Origin: Pseudomonas taeanensis MS-3
GTDB taxonomy: Bacteria; Pseudomonadota; Gammaproteobacteria; Pseudomonadales; Pseudomonadaceae
Direction: 5' to 3'
NCBI RefSeq assembly: GCF_000498575.2
Contig: NZ_AWSQ01000002.1
Coordinates: forward strand, 512,342-550,898
DNA length: 38,557 nucleotides
Below, in pieces: positions 13,040 through 23,155 of the stretch; position 1 is the stretch's first letter; each line of letters starts with the position of its first letter. A program made the translations under genes and the position numbers. Under the pieces are notes generated by a model. That model was given only the letters and a program-made list of their open reading frames with translations, made no database searches and was not told the DNA's origin.

Positions 13040-13414
13040 TTAGGCGATGTCCGAAAGCTCCTCCTCCGGGATATGCACTTCGGTGAAGACTTGCTTGACG
13101 CGTGCTTCGCGGGCCTTGCCTATGACGCGTTCGACCGCATGGCTGAGTTTTTCTGTCGCCCCCTCAAAAGCCAGATGCAGTGATTCGGCATTGTGCGTCA
13201 CGGAGATCGGAGCTCGCCCCTTGATCCGGGCTTCGGCTTGGCAGCGTTTGTCCAGGGCGCCATGTTTGTGCGCATTTTCATCGTTGAGGTGGACTTCGAT
13301 TCGGGTCAGGTGCTCCTCGAAACGCTGGAGTTTGTGTTCGATATGGGTCCGTACTTTTACGGCCAGTGCTTCGGAGCCATCAATATGGTTGTCGCTGTTC
13401 ACTAGAATTTGCAT
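13040..13414 (-). CDS. HPF/RaiA-family ribosome-associated protein
   Basis: Short member of the ribosome hibernation/translation-inhibitor family (S30AE domain), which binds the 30S decoding region and silences or dimerises ribosomes. The 124 residues begin MQILVNSDNHIDGSEALAVKVRTHIEHKLQRF, keeping the beta-alpha-beta pattern, with LTRIEVHLNDENAHKHG and a basic ARIKGRAPISVTHNAESLHLAF. There is no long C-terminal dimerisation domain. An AAGGAAA ribosome site precedes the ATG. Pseudomonads normally carry another HPF in the rpoN cluster, so this is probably a second copy with its own regulation; that is inferred from genus knowledge. It stands alone, convergent to ispD. Confidence 0.8.
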   Translation of the reverse strand: MQILVNSDNHIDGSEALAVKVRTHIEHKLQRFEEHLTRIEVHLNDENAHKHGALDKRCQAEARIKGRAPISVTHNAESLHLAFEGATEKLSHAVERVIGKAREARVKQVFTEVHIPEEELSDIA

Positions 13415-13473
13415 GGTGCTTTTCCTTGTGTATGGCGTCGTGACTCAGGCTCGCCTGACGAGAGCCTTGGGCT

Positions 13474-13515
13474 AAGAATCCTGCTTTGTGGCGGTTCAGG
13501 TCAAGCAGGATTCTT
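13474..13515. repeat. 13-bp inverted repeat upstream of the hpf-like gene
   Basis: AAGAATCCTGCTT (13474-13486) and AAGCAGGATTCTT (13503-13515) are exact reverse complements around a 16-base loop. The element lies between the LysR gene and the hpf-like gene, both read leftward. It could end the LysR transcript, though no T-run follows on that strand, or fold in the hpf-like leader. Confidence 0.6.
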
Positions 13516-13656
13516 GGGTAAGGCCTCAGTCCGCTCTCCGGCAGCCCGGCGCTGAGTGCTCTGAGTGGTCCCGTTCTAGGCGTCCGCTGCCCGGCTGGCG
13601 GGGTTGCGCCCTTGGCGAATGGGCGTCTGTGCTCTGTTACATTCTGTGTTCTTTGT

Positions 13657-14549
13657 TCAGCTGTACTCTTGGCGTAGAGCCAAACCCTGCTTGAGGCTGT
13701 CGATCAGCAAGCGCACCTTGGGCAATGGATAGCGCCGTTGTGGATAGACCGCCCAGACCGCACTGTCAGGCGGACGGTTGTCCTCCAGCAGGGAAACCAG
13801 CAGGCCGCGACGCAGCAGTTCGAGCACGTAATAGTCCGGTAGTTGGCATAGTCCCAGGCCGTTGAGTGCCGCATCCAGTACCGCCTGACCACTGTTGCAG
13901 CGCCAGTTACCGCTGGGCTTGAACGGTTGCTCGCGCCCCTCGACTTGCAGCATCCAGGTGTCGCTAGTACCGATCAGGCAATTGTGTCGGGACAGTTCCG
14001 AGAGGGTATGTGGTCGGCCATAGCGCTGCAGATAACTTGGCGATGCACAGAGGTAGAGCGCGCGAGGTGCGATGCGGGTGGCGACCATGCTCGACTCGCT
14101 GAGGCGGCCGAGGCGGATGGCCAGGTCGTAACCTTCCTGCACCAGGTCAAGGGGGCGGTTGGACAGTTCGATTTCGACCCGCAGTTGTGGGTGTTGTGCC
14201 ATGAACTCGTTCACCAACGGCACGATAAAGCGCTCGCCGTAGGCTACGGCCGCGGTCATGCGCAGCAGACCTTTTGGCGTCCCGTGCAGGTCGCTGACGG
14301 CGAGAAAGGCTTCGTCGCGCTCCTCGATCAGTCGCTGGCAGCGGCTGAAAAATGTCTGTCCGGCTTCGGTAAGGGAGACGCGTCGGGTGGTGCGATAGAA
14401 CAGGCGTGCCTGCAGGCGTTCCTCCAGGCGTGCCACCTGGCGGCTGACATGGGACGACGACACGCGCAGACGTTCGGCGGCGCGCAAGAAGCTGCCGCAT
14501 TCGGCTACCGCGACGAACTCATCCAATCCTTCCCAGCCCTGTCCGCTCA

Positions 14550-14550
<1 letters not shown>
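13657..14550 (-). CDS. LysR-family regulator beside the formaldehyde detoxification genes (GfnR-like)
   Basis: LysR-type transcription factor of 297 residues. The winged helix-turn-helix is near the N-terminus (FVAVAECGSFLRAAERLRVSSSHVSRQVARLEERL) and a type-2 periplasmic-binding-like effector domain fills the rest. It is divergent from the class III alcohol dehydrogenase gene, and its position matches the P. aeruginosa regulator of glutathione-dependent formaldehyde neutralisation (gfnR), so it probably controls that operon. The start is TTG at 14550: on the minus strand GAGGGA lies six bases upstream, and no in-frame ATG precedes the helix-turn-helix. A second TTG eight codons in is a weaker choice. 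Role assigned by context; the effector is not visible. Confidence 0.85.
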
Positions 14551-15764
<1,214 letters not shown>

Positions 15765-15771
15765 GTCGCTT

Positions 15772-15797
15772 ACGCCCCGCTTGATGCGGGGCGTTTT
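15772..15797 (+). terminator. Intrinsic terminator after frmA
   Basis: ACGCCCCGC (15772-15780) pairs with GCGGGGCGT (15786-15794) around TTGAT, followed by TTT. It lies seven bases after the stop codon, between frmA and fghA. Confidence 0.8.
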
Positions 15798-15851
15798 GCA
15801 GGGATGGAGTTCTCTGTCGCTGCTAACCCCTGTTTGCTGTGAGCTGAAAAT

Positions 15852-16694
15852 ATGACTCTTGAAAACCTCTCCTGCCAGAAAAGCTTCGGTGGCTGGCATA
15901 AGCGTTACCGTCATCGTTCGGACGTACTCAGTTGTGATATGACCTTCGCCGTTTACCTGCCGCCGCAGGCCGAGCAGGGCGCCAGGCTGCCGGTACTGTA
16001 TTGGCTGTCGGGGTTGACCTGCACCGATGAGAACTTCATGCAGAAGGCCGGTGCACACAAGCTTGCCGCCGAGCTGGGCTTGATCATCGTCGCGCCCGAT
16101 ACCAGTCCGCGTGGGACCGAAGTGCCGGGCGATCCCGACGGTGCCTGGGACTTTGGCCTGGGCGCCGGCTTCTACCTGAATGCTACCCAGGAGCCCTGGG
16201 CCAAGCATTACCGTATGCATGACTATGTGGTGCAGGAGTTGCCGGCACTGATCGAGGCGAATTTCCCGGTTAGCGACAAGCGCGGCATCAGTGGTCATTC
16301 CATGGGCGGTCATGGCGCCTTGGTCTGTGCTTTGCGCAACCCTGGGCGCTACCAGTCGTTGTCGGCCTTTGCGCCGATCACTAATCCACTGAACTGTCCT
16401 TGGGGTGAAAAAGCCTTTTCCCGTTATCTGGGTGAAGACCGCTCACGCTGGCGCGAATGGGATACGTGCGCGCTGCTCAGCGAGGCCTCGGAGAAGTTGC
16501 CGATGCTGGTTGATCAGGGTGACCGTGATGACTTTCTCACCAGCCAGCTCAAGCCCGAAGCCTTGCAGGCCGCCGCGCTGGCTGCAGAGCACCCGCTGAC
16601 CCTGCGTTTGCAGCCAGGCTATGACCACAGCTACTACTTCATCGCCAGCTTTATTGACGACCATCTTCGTCATCATGCCCTGGCCCTGAAGTAG
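15852..16694 (+). CDS. fghA: S-formylglutathione hydrolase
   Basis: Alpha/beta-hydrolase that splits S-formylglutathione into formate and glutathione, finishing formaldehyde detoxification. The nucleophile is Ser150 in [10 protein letters not shown]; the oxyanion region is in [13 protein letters not shown], a stretch typical of the esterase D family; and the catalytic histidine is probably the one in GYDHSYYF near the C-terminus. The 280 residues are family length. Its stop codon lies inside a 13-base inverted-repeat arm (16690-16702). It belongs functionally with frmA and the divergent LysR gene. Confidence 0.94.
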   Translation: MTLENLSCQKSFGGWHKRYRHRSDVLSCDMTFAVYLPPQAEQGARLPVLYWLSGLTCTDENFMQKAGAHKLAAELGLIIVAPDTSPRGTEVPGDPDGAWDFGLGAGFYLNATQEPWAKHYRMHDYVVQELPALIEANFPVSDKRGISGHSMGGHGALVCALRNPGRYQSLSAFAPITNPLNCPWGEKAFSRYLGEDRSRWREWDTCALLSEASEKLPMLVDQGDRDDFLTSQLKPEALQAAALAAEHPLTLRLQPGYDHSYYFIASFIDDHLRHHALALK

Positions 16695-16753
16695 CCCGGA
16701 TGCACTCCAGGCGAGGTTATACGCTGTGGCTCCCGGTTTTCATCCGGGCTACT
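16690..16753. repeat. REP-like inverted repeat covering the fghA stop
   Basis: AGTAGCCCGGATG (16690-16702) and CATCCGGGCTACT (16741-16753) are exact reverse complements, 38 bases apart. AGCCCGGAT-type arms resemble interspersed repeats of pseudomonad genomes. The TAG stop of fghA (16692-16694) is part of the left arm, so the element inserted at, or supplied, the end of the gene. Confidence 0.7.
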
Positions 16754-16781
16754 GAACGCCTAGATGCTGCGAGTCCTGTAG

Positions 16782-16814
16782 AATCGTGCCCTGACTTTTT
16801 CAGGGCACGATTTT
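16782..16814 (+). terminator. Terminator-like hairpin directly before ispF
   Basis: AATCGTGCCCTGA (16782-16794) pairs fully with TCAGGGCACGATT (16800-16812) around CTTTT, and the T-run TTTT at 16811-16814 follows. It ends only 16 bases before the preferred ispF start (16830), so it is either a terminator for fghA or a structured leader that affects ispF. Confidence 0.65.
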
Positions 16815-16829
16815 GAAATGACCGCTTCC

Positions 16830-17303
16830 ATGCGTATTGGCCACGGCTACGACGTGCACCGTTTCGGCGAGGGCGAGTACATCACCCTCGGCGGCGTGCG
16901 GATTTCTCATCGATTTGGATTGATCGCTCATTCCGATGGCGATGTGCTACTGCATGCGTTGAGTGACTCGCTGCTCGGCGCCGCAGCGCTGGGTGATATT
17001 GGCCAGCACTTTCCCGATACGGATCCGCGCTTCAAGGGCGCCGACAGTCGCGTGCTGCTGAGGCATGTACTCGGCCTGATTCAGGCCAAGGGCTGGACGG
17101 TCGCTAATGTCGACGCCACTATCGTCGCCCAGGCGCCGAAGATGGCCCCGCATGTCCAGGCCATGCGCAAGCTGATTGCCGAGGACCTGCAAGTCGCCCT
17201 GGACCAGGTCAACGTCAAGGCCACCACCACCGAAAAATTGGGCTTCACCGGGCGTGAGGAAGGCATCGCGGTGCATGCCGTCGCGTTGTTGGTCAGCCTA
17301 TGA
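16830..17303 (+). CDS. ispF: 2-C-methyl-D-erythritol 2,4-cyclodiphosphate synthase
   Basis: MEP-pathway enzyme that cyclises CDP-methylerythritol 2-phosphate, releasing CMP. The N-terminus [12 protein letters not shown] holds the metal-binding Asp and His, [13 protein letters not shown] continues the active site, and the end [14 protein letters not shown] is typical. The ATG at 16830 gives 157 residues and begins exactly at the conserved MRIGHGYD. An in-frame ATG at 16818 would add MTAS and put the start just six bases from a strong hairpin; neither has a clear ribosome site. Its stop overlaps truD by four bases (ATGA), starting a run of tightly packed genes ispF-truD-surE-pcm. Confidence 0.94.
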   Translation: MRIGHGYDVHRFGEGEYITLGGVRISHRFGLIAHSDGDVLLHALSDSLLGAAALGDIGQHFPDTDPRFKGADSRVLLRHVLGLIQAKGWTVANVDATIVAQAPKMAPHVQAMRKLIAEDLQVALDQVNVKATTTEKLGFTGREEGIAVHAVALLVSL

Positions 17304-18358
17304 CTGAGCTCGAACTGCTTGGCCCGCGTGCTTATGGCGATGCCTGTGGTCGCGCGGTACTCAAGGCCAGTGCGGAAGACTTTCAGGTCGATGAAGTGCT
17401 GGATATCCCCCTGGCCGGTGAGGGTGAGCACCTCTGGTTGTGGGTGGAGAAGCGCGGCCTGAATACCGAAGAGGCGGCGCGGCGCATCGCCCGTGCCGCG
17501 GGTGTGCCACTGCGGATGATCAGCTATGCCGGGCTAAAGGATCGCCAGGCACTGACCCGGCAATGGTTCAGCCTGCATTTGCCGGGCAAGGCCGACCCCG
17601 AGCTGGCAGCTGCAGAAGGGGCGGACCTGAAAGTGCTTAAGGTCGCTCGCCACCTGCGCAAGCTCCAGCGCGGTGCACATTCGGCCAACGGCTTCACTCT
17701 GCGCCTAACTCAGCTGAATGCCGATCGCGATGCCTTGCAGCTGCGTCTGCAGAGTATCGTCGAGCAGGGCATCCCTAACTATTTTGGCCTGCAGCGTTTC
17801 GGCTACGAGGGTGGCAATGTCCATGAGGCTCGCGTCTATGCCGAACGCAAGGTCTTGCCTGAGCGGCGCAACCTGCGCTCGCGCCTGCTGTCGGCGGCGC
17901 GCAGCTATCTGTTCAATCGATTGCTGGCCGAGCGAGTCGCCGACGGAAGCTGGAATCTGGCCCGGGTCGGTGACCTGCTGGCCTTTACCGACAGTCGGAG
18001 CTTCTTCATGGCCGGCGAGGCGGAATGCAGTGATCCGCGCCTGGCCATTCTCGACCTGCATCCGACCGGCCCGCTGTGGGGCGCCGGCGTGTCACCTGCG
18101 GGTGAGGCGGTGCAGCTGCAGGAACAGGCCATCGCGCAGCATGATACGCCACTGGTCGAATGGTTGGTTGAAGCGGGCATGGCGCACGAACGGCGCATAC
18201 TGCGCCTCCCCATTGGCAGCCTGACGTGGCATTATCCCGAGCCTGACATTCTGCAACTGGAATTCGTCCTGCCGGCTGGATGCTTTGCCACTGTATTGGT
18301 GCGCGAACTCGTCGATCTGTTGCCTGCAGGGCAGACGGATAACCCATGCGTATTCTGA
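17300..18358 (+). CDS. truD: tRNA pseudouridine(13) synthase
   Basis: Makes pseudouridine at position 13 of tRNA(Glu). The catalytic aspartate is in [14 protein letters not shown] (Asp81), and the TruD-specific motif [10 protein letters not shown] with NYFGLQ lies near residues 155-173. The 352 residues match the family. It starts in a four-base overlap with ispF and overlaps surE by 13 bases at the end, so the three are probably one translationally coupled unit. Confidence 0.95.
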   Translation: MTELELLGPRAYGDACGRAVLKASAEDFQVDEVLDIPLAGEGEHLWLWVEKRGLNTEEAARRIARAAGVPLRMISYAGLKDRQALTRQWFSLHLPGKADPELAAAEGADLKVLKVARHLRKLQRGAHSANGFTLRLTQLNADRDALQLRLQSIVEQGIPNYFGLQRFGYEGGNVHEARVYAERKVLPERRNLRSRLLSAARSYLFNRLLAERVADGSWNLARVGDLLAFTDSRSFFMAGEAECSDPRLAILDLHPTGPLWGAGVSPAGEAVQLQEQAIAQHDTPLVEWLVEAGMAHERRILRLPIGSLTWHYPEPDILQLEFVLPAGCFATVLVRELVDLLPAGQTDNPCVF

Positions 18359-19095
18359 TTTCTAACGATGACGGAGTGGCTGCACCGGGCCTCGCCGCGT
18401 TGCATGCTGCACTGGTCGACTATGCCGACTGCACGGTGATTGCTCCCGATCAGGACAGGAGCGGCGCCAGCAGCTCGCTGACCCTCGACCGTCCGCTACA
18501 CCCACAGACGTTGGCCAATGGCTTTATCAGTCTGAACGGCACGCCCACCGATTGTGTGCACCTGGGCTTGAACGGTCTGTTGCCGTATCCGACGGATCTG
18601 GTGGTATCGGGCATCAACCTGGGGGCAAACCTTGGCGATGACGTGTTGTATTCAGGCACCGTGGCTGCTGCCTTGGAGGGCCGTTTCCTGGCGCGCCCGG
18701 CGTTCGCTTTCTCCTTGCTGTCTCGCTCTCCAGAGAATTTGCCGACTGCTGCGTATTTCGCGCGCAAGTTAGTGGAGGCCCATGAGCGTCTCGATTTACC
18801 GCCGCGCACCGTACTCAACGTCAATATTCCCAACCTGCCCCTGGAACATATTCGCGGTATCCAGCTGACCCGCCTGGGGCATCGTGCGCGTGCCGCAGCG
18901 CCAGTCAAGGTGGTTAACCCGCGGGGTAAAGAGGGATACTGGATTTCGGCCGCCGGCGATGCCGAGGACGGCGGCGAAGGAACGGATTTTCATGCGGTCA
19001 TGCAAGGCTACGTCTCTATAACGCCGTTGCAGCTGGATCGTACCTTTCAGGATGGCTTCAGCAGTTTGCAGCCTTGGCTTGAGGGTTTGCTCTAA
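18346..19095 (+). CDS. surE: 5'/3'-nucleotidase SurE
   Basis: Metal-dependent nucleoside monophosphatase linked to stationary-phase survival. The N-terminus [16 protein letters not shown] holds the Asp-Asp metal ligands, and [25 protein letters not shown] contains the conserved Asn and the active-site loop. The 249 residues equal the usual pseudomonad length. The start lies inside truD and the stop shares a base with the pcm start, consistent with the surE-pcm pairing common in Gammaproteobacteria, upstream of nlpD-rpoS. Confidence 0.95.
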   Translation: MRILISNDDGVAAPGLAALHAALVDYADCTVIAPDQDRSGASSSLTLDRPLHPQTLANGFISLNGTPTDCVHLGLNGLLPYPTDLVVSGINLGANLGDDVLYSGTVAAALEGRFLARPAFAFSLLSRSPENLPTAAYFARKLVEAHERLDLPPRTVLNVNIPNLPLEHIRGIQLTRLGHRARAAAPVKVVNPRGKEGYWISAAGDAEDGGEGTDFHAVMQGYVSITPLQLDRTFQDGFSSLQPWLEGLL

Positions 19096-19772
19096 TGAAT
19101 CGCGAGCAGGATGAACTGCATCGACATGGCATCGGCATGACCTCGCAGCGTACCCGCGAGCGGTTGATTCAGCGCCTGTATGAAGAGGGGCTGTCTAACG
19201 CCCAGGTGCTGGAAGTGATTCGCCGGACCCCGCGCCACCTGTTTGTCGATGAAGCCCTGGCTCACCGTGCCTATGAAGACACCGCGCTGCCAATCGGCAA
19301 TAACCAGACCATCTCGCAGCCCTATATGGTGGCGCGGATGAGTGAGCTGCTATTGGCGGCTGGGCCGCTGGATAAGGTGTTGGAGATTGGCACCGGCTCG
19401 GGCTACCAGACCGCGGTCCTGGCGCAACTGGTCGAGCGGGTGTTTACCGTCGAGCGTATTCAGGGCTTACAGGATCGCGCAAAAGAGCGTCTGGCGGAGC
19501 TCAGCCTGCGCAATGTGGTGTTTCGCTGGGGCGATGGTTGGGAAGGCTGGCCGGCACTGGCGCCTTACAACGGCATCATCGTGACCGCAGCCGCCGCCGA
19601 GGTGCCGCAGGCCTTGCTCGACCAGTTGGCACCCGAGGGGCGTCTGGTGATTCCAGTGGGTGCCGGCGATGTGCAACAACTGTTATTAATCACGCGCGAA
19701 GAGCATGGATTTTCCAGGCACGTACTGGATTCGGTGCGTTTCGTGCCGTTGCTCAATGGGCCTTTGGCCTGA
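19095..19772 (+). CDS. pcm: Protein-L-isoaspartate O-methyltransferase
   Basis: Repairs aged proteins by methylating L-isoaspartyl residues with S-adenosylmethionine. PCMT signatures are [15 protein letters not shown] and the SAM-binding [18 protein letters not shown]. The ATG at 19095 (overlapping the surE TAA by one base, with GAGGG eight bases upstream) gives 225 residues. An internal ATG at 19137 begins [10 protein letters not shown] and gives 211, which is where P. aeruginosa Pcm starts, so the extra 14 residues are uncertain. Confidence 0.94.
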   Translation: MNREQDELHRHGIGMTSQRTRERLIQRLYEEGLSNAQVLEVIRRTPRHLFVDEALAHRAYEDTALPIGNNQTISQPYMVARMSELLLAAGPLDKVLEIGTGSGYQTAVLAQLVERVFTVERIQGLQDRAKERLAELSLRNVVFRWGDGWEGWPALAPYNGIIVTAAAAEVPQALLDQLAPEGRLVIPVGAGDVQQLLLITREEHGFSRHVLDSVRFVPLLNGPLA

Positions 19773-19792
19773 TTTCTTGCCTAGATGGACCT

Positions 19793-20731
19793 ATGAAAAA
19801 TTATTTTTTGCTATATGCCAAGGGCGTCGCCATGGGCGCGGCCGACGTTGTTCCCGGCGTTTCCGGAGGCACCGTGGCCTTTATCAGTGGCATTTACGAT
19901 GAGTTGCTGCGCTCGATCGCCAGCGTGCCTGCCGCGCTTGGTCTTTTGCTGCGCGGCCGGGTTGCCGCTGCGTGGCAGGCTGCCAATGCCACGTTTCTGC
20001 TGATTTTGCTGGCGGGGATTCTGACCAGTGTCGTCAGTCTGGCGCGCTTGATCACCTACTTATTGGTTCAGCAGCCTATTTTGGTCTGGTCGTTCTTTTT
20101 TGGCCTGGTCCTGATTTCCTCGCACATGGTGGCGCGGGAGATTCAGCGCAGAAACTGGAGTCGTGCAGTCAGTTTCGTTTTCGGCATAGCCTTCGCTTAC
20201 TGGATCACCGTGGCATCACCGATGCAGTGGGGCAGTGATCCGTTGAGCCTGTTCATGGCCGGTGCCATTGCCATCTGCGCGATGATTTTGCCCGGTATTT
20301 CCGGCAGTTTCATTCTGCTGTTGCTGGGGCTGTACCCGGTCATTCTCGGTGCGATCAAAAACCTGGATCTGGGTGTGCTGGTGCTATTCGCCAGCGGTTG
20401 TTTGGTCGGTATTGTCAGCTTTGCTGGCGTGCTACGTTGGTTGCTTGTGCGTTGGCGTGACCTGGCCTTGGCTTTTCTGACGGGCTTGATGCTGGGTTCG
20501 TTGAATAAGGTCTGGCCATGGAAAGAGACCCTGACATGGCGAACCGACAGTCACGGTCTACAAGTGCCGCTATCACAAGTCAACCTCTTGCCAGGGCGCT
20601 TTGCCGAGATCACTGGCCAGGACCCACAATTGATGCTGGCCATTCTGTTGGCCCTGGGCGGTGTGTCACTGGTGCTTGGGTTGGAATGGTTGGCAGGACG
20701 CAGTCAGCAAAGCGCTGGCTGCGTCGAATAA
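19793..20731 (+). CDS. DUF368 membrane protein, probable undecaprenyl-phosphate translocase
   Basis: Polytopic membrane protein of 312 residues with about eight to nine hydrophobic segments. The N-terminal KGVAMGAADVVPGVSGGTVAFISGIYDELL and the internal AICAMILPGISGSFILLLLGLYP are two related glycine/proline-rich re-entrant-like motifs, diagnostic of DUF368. Members of this family have been reported to flip undecaprenyl phosphate back across the inner membrane for reuse in envelope synthesis (PopT-type); assignment here rests on family membership. The ATG at 19793 is the first one in frame before the family N-terminus. It sits between pcm and nlpD, two envelope- or stress-related genes. Confidence 0.82.
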   Translation: MKNYFLLYAKGVAMGAADVVPGVSGGTVAFISGIYDELLRSIASVPAALGLLLRGRVAAAWQAANATFLLILLAGILTSVVSLARLITYLLVQQPILVWSFFFGLVLISSHMVAREIQRRNWSRAVSFVFGIAFAYWITVASPMQWGSDPLSLFMAGAIAICAMILPGISGSFILLLLGLYPVILGAIKNLDLGVLVLFASGCLVGIVSFAGVLRWLLVRWRDLALAFLTGLMLGSLNKVWPWKETLTWRTDSHGLQVPLSQVNLLPGRFAEITGQDPQLMLAILLALGGVSLVLGLEWLAGRSQQSAGCVE

Positions 20732-20780
20732 TTCCGGCACAATACGCGCCAATACTTAGACGCCAAAACGGGAGAGCCGG

Positions 20781-21647
20781 GTGAGTTCAACTGCCATGCA
20801 ACCGCGAATTCGCTACGCTAGCGCTGGATGCCTGTTGGCTGCCCTGACTCTTGGCGCCTTATTGGCCGGATGTGCCAGCCCTCCACCAGGAGGCGTGCAG
20901 GTTGTTGATCGCAACCATGCAGGTGGCGCGTCAACCCGGCAGCGCCAGCCTGTTACTAAGGGCCACTATGTAGTGCGACGGGGCGATACGCTCTATTCGA
21001 TTGCGTTTCGCTTTGGTTGGGATTGGAAGGCTTTAGCGGCGCGCAACAAGATTGCGCCGCCCTATCTGATTCGAGTCGGGCAGGTGATCCGTTTCGATGG
21101 CCGGCAGCCGACTCGTCAAGTTGTGGCGGCACCCGCGCCTGTGCTGGTGACCAAGGCGCCCGTCAGTCGACCTGTGGCCCCGATTCAAGCTCCTCCGGCG
21201 CGTACTGGGGCTACAACACCAGCGCCAATCAAGGTCACGCCTGCGACCACTCCGGTGCACTCGGTGCCGCGCTCTGCAGCTGGCTGGGCCTGGCCGTCGA
21301 AGGGCACGGTCATCGGGCGGTTCTCCTCAAACGGGAGTTTGAATAAAGGCATTGATATCGCCGGGGAATTGGGCGAGCCTGTTTTAGCTGCGTCTGATGG
21401 GTCAGTTGTGTACGCCGGGAGTGGTTTGCGGGGCTACGGCGAGTTGGTGATCATCAAACACAGCGATACCTACGTAAGTGCCTACGGACACAACCGCAGG
21501 CTGTTGGTGCAGGAGGGGCAAAGGGTCAAAGCCGGGCAGACAATTGCCGAAATGGGTTCCACAGGAGCCGACCGGGTGAAGCTTCATTTTGAAATTCGCC
21601 GCCAGGGAAAACCTGTCGATCCGCTGCAGTACTTGCCACGCCGTTGA
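20781..21647 (+). CDS. nlpD: LysM and LytM-domain lipoprotein, amidase activator
   Basis: Outer-membrane lipoprotein that activates a periplasmic amidase during daughter-cell separation. The GTG start at 20781 has GGGAG six bases upstream; an ATG at 20796 is the alternative. The signal peptide ends in the lipobox LLAGC (Cys near residue 31). A LysM domain spans about residues 55-98 (HYVVRRGDTLYSIAFRFGW), then a Pro/Ala-rich linker, then a peptidase M23 fold from about residue 170. In the M23 part the first zinc histidine is replaced (NKGIDIA instead of HxGxD), as in other non-catalytic NlpD/EnvC activators. It precedes rpoS; in relatives the main rpoS promoter lies within nlpD. Confidence 0.92.
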   Translation: MSSTAMQPRIRYASAGCLLAALTLGALLAGCASPPPGGVQVVDRNHAGGASTRQRQPVTKGHYVVRRGDTLYSIAFRFGWDWKALAARNKIAPPYLIRVGQVIRFDGRQPTRQVVAAPAPVLVTKAPVSRPVAPIQAPPARTGATTPAPIKVTPATTPVHSVPRSAAGWAWPSKGTVIGRFSSNGSLNKGIDIAGELGEPVLAASDGSVVYAGSGLRGYGELVIIKHSDTYVSAYGHNRRLLVQEGQRVKAGQTIAEMGSTGADRVKLHFEIRRQGKPVDPLQYLPRR

Positions 21648-21752
21648 TCTGCGTTCTGCCTGTTCTTCCACGTGGGATGGACGGGCTTTGGTGATGCCAA
21701 GGAGAGTGGCGCCGCCTGAGCTTGCTGTCGAACTCAGCAAGGGACAACAATA

Positions 21753-22760
21753 ATGGCACTCAAAAAAAAAGAAGCGCCGGAGTTTGACGTCGACGATGCG
21801 GTACTCCTGATGGAGCCGGGCATTGTCTTGGACGATGTGTCGAATGAGGAGGCTGAAAAGCAACCCACTCGCACTAAGGCTAAAAACTCCACCAGCAGCA
21901 AGCAGCACAAGTACATCGACTACACTCGCGCGCTCGACGCGACTCAGCTGTATCTCAACGAAATTGGCTTTTCCCCCCTGCTCACCCCCGAAGAGGAAGT
22001 GTTCTTCGCGCGCCTAGCGCAGAAGGGTGATCCGGCTGGGCGTAAGCGCATGATCGAGAGCAATCTGCGTCTGGTGGTGAAAATTGCTCGCCGTTATGTC
22101 AATCGCGGCCTGTCGCTGCTGGACTTGATCGAAGAGGGCAACCTCGGCCTGATCCGGGCAGTCGAGAAGTTCGATCCCGAGCGCGGTTTCCGTTTCTCGA
22201 CCTATGCGACCTGGTGGATCCGTCAGACCATCGAGCGGGCAATCATGAATCAGACGCGAACTATCCGTTTGCCGATTCATGTGGTCAAAGAGCTCAATGT
22301 CTACCTGCGAGCCGCTCGTGAGCTGACCCAGAAGCTCGATCACGAGCCTTCAGCCGAAGAGATAGCCAATCTGCTGGATAAACCTGTGAGTGACGTCAAG
22401 CGCATGCTTGGCCTGAATGAGCGAGTGTCTTCGGTGGATGTCTCGCTGGGACAGGACTCGGACAAAACTCTACTCGATACCCTGACCGATGATCGTCCCA
22501 CTGACCCATGCGAGCTATTGCAGGACGATGATCTCTCGCAAAGCATTGATCAGTGGCTATCAGAACTGACCGACAAACAACGTGAAGTGGTGGTGCGCCG
22601 CTTTGGTCTGCGCGGCCATGAAAGCTGTACCCTGGAAGAAGTCGGCCAGGAAATTGGTCTGACCCGCGAGCGAGTGCGCCAGATTCAGGTGGAGGCACTC
22701 AAGCGGTTGAGGGAGATACTGGAAAAGAATGGTTTATCGAGTGACGCTTTATTTCAGTGA
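21753..22760 (+). CDS. rpoS: RNA polymerase sigma factor RpoS
   Basis: Stationary-phase and general-stress sigma factor of the sigma-70 family. Domain 1.2/2 includes [76 protein letters not shown] (region 2 with the -10 recognition helix), then [12 protein letters not shown] (region 3). Region 4 ends with [27 protein letters not shown], the -35 recognition helix. The 335 residues match pseudomonad RpoS. The ATG at 21753 follows AAGGGA. An intrinsic terminator closes the gene before the rsmZ regulatory region, placing two global regulators side by side. Confidence 0.97.
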   Translation: MALKKKEAPEFDVDDAVLLMEPGIVLDDVSNEEAEKQPTRTKAKNSTSSKQHKYIDYTRALDATQLYLNEIGFSPLLTPEEEVFFARLAQKGDPAGRKRMIESNLRLVVKIARRYVNRGLSLLDLIEEGNLGLIRAVEKFDPERGFRFSTYATWWIRQTIERAIMNQTRTIRLPIHVVKELNVYLRAARELTQKLDHEPSAEEIANLLDKPVSDVKRMLGLNERVSSVDVSLGQDSDKTLLDTLTDDRPTDPCELLQDDDLSQSIDQWLSELTDKQREVVVRRFGLRGHESCTLEEVGQEIGLTRERVRQIQVEALKRLREILEKNGLSSDALFQ

Positions 22761-22780
22761 TATCACGCACTCACCACACT

Positions 22781-22805
22781 AAACCCGGCTTCTGCCGGGT
22801 TTTTT
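22781..22805 (+). terminator. Terminator after rpoS
   Basis: AAACCCGGC (22781-22789) pairs with GCCGGGTTT (22794-22802) across TTCT, inside a T-run to 22805. It lies 20 bases beyond the rpoS stop. Confidence 0.88.
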
Positions 22806-22811
22806 GTGTGT

Positions 22812-22839
22812 GGCCGTGTAAGTGATGACTTACACGGCC
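22812..22839 (+). promoter_or_regulatory. GacA upstream activating element of rsmZ
   Basis: It contains the exact GacA consensus TGTAAG-N6-CTTACA at 22817-22834. The dyad extends to 12-bp perfect arms (GGCCGTGTAAGT and ACTTACACGGCC) around GATG. A second half site TGTAAG occurs at 22840-22845. The element is about 180 bases before the predicted rsmZ start, the distance usual in pseudomonads. The spacer at about 22886-22935 is AT-rich, fitting IHF or MvaT-type binding. Confidence 0.9.
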
Positions 22840-22971
22840 TGTAAGTGATTGCGGTGAGTAGGGGCTGGCAAAGCGCTACTAATTGGTTGTGTAAAATATA
22901 ACTAACTGATTTTTATGGAATAATTATTTTTGTAGAGAGGGGGTGGTTGTCCGGGACGCGCTTATCATGGC

Positions 22972-22999
22972 TTGTGAGGAATCAGAAAAGCGCTAGTAT
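22972..22999 (+). promoter_or_regulatory. Predicted rsmZ promoter
   Basis: -35 TTGTGA (22972-22977) and -10 TAGTAT (22994-22999) are separated by 16 bases and would start transcription near 23006-23008, just where the RsmZ-like 5' hairpin begins. Confidence 0.65.
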
Positions 23000-23007
23000 T
23001 ACACCTG

Positions 23008-23141
23008 TGTCAACGGACAGACACGGGTTGCTAAGGATGGTGACCAGGACAGTAGCGGGATGCAACTTCATCAGGATGATGAGCTAGGAAATAGAGGGAA
23101 TAGGGACAAAAGAGTGGGCGGGTAAAACCGCCCCTTTTTTT
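23008..23141 (+). ncRNA. rsmZ: Small regulatory RNA RsmZ
   Basis: Decoy RNA that binds several copies of the translational repressor RsmA/CsrA and relieves repression of secondary metabolism and biofilm genes, under GacS-GacA control. Position between rpoS and fdxA is the conserved rsmZ locus. The 5' end TGTCAACGGACAGACA forms a hairpin with GGA in the loop, as in pseudomonad RsmZ. I count eight GGA motifs (first bases at 23015, 23035, 23047, 23058, 23074, 23087, 23097, 23104), several in loops, for example TCATC-AGGAT-GATGA. The RNA ends in an intrinsic terminator (GGGCGG 23116-23121, CCGCCC 23128-23133, seven T). The 5' end is inferred from the promoter and the hairpin; length is about 134 bases. 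Confidence 0.9.
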
Positions 23142-23155
23142 GCCTGAAGAAAAGC

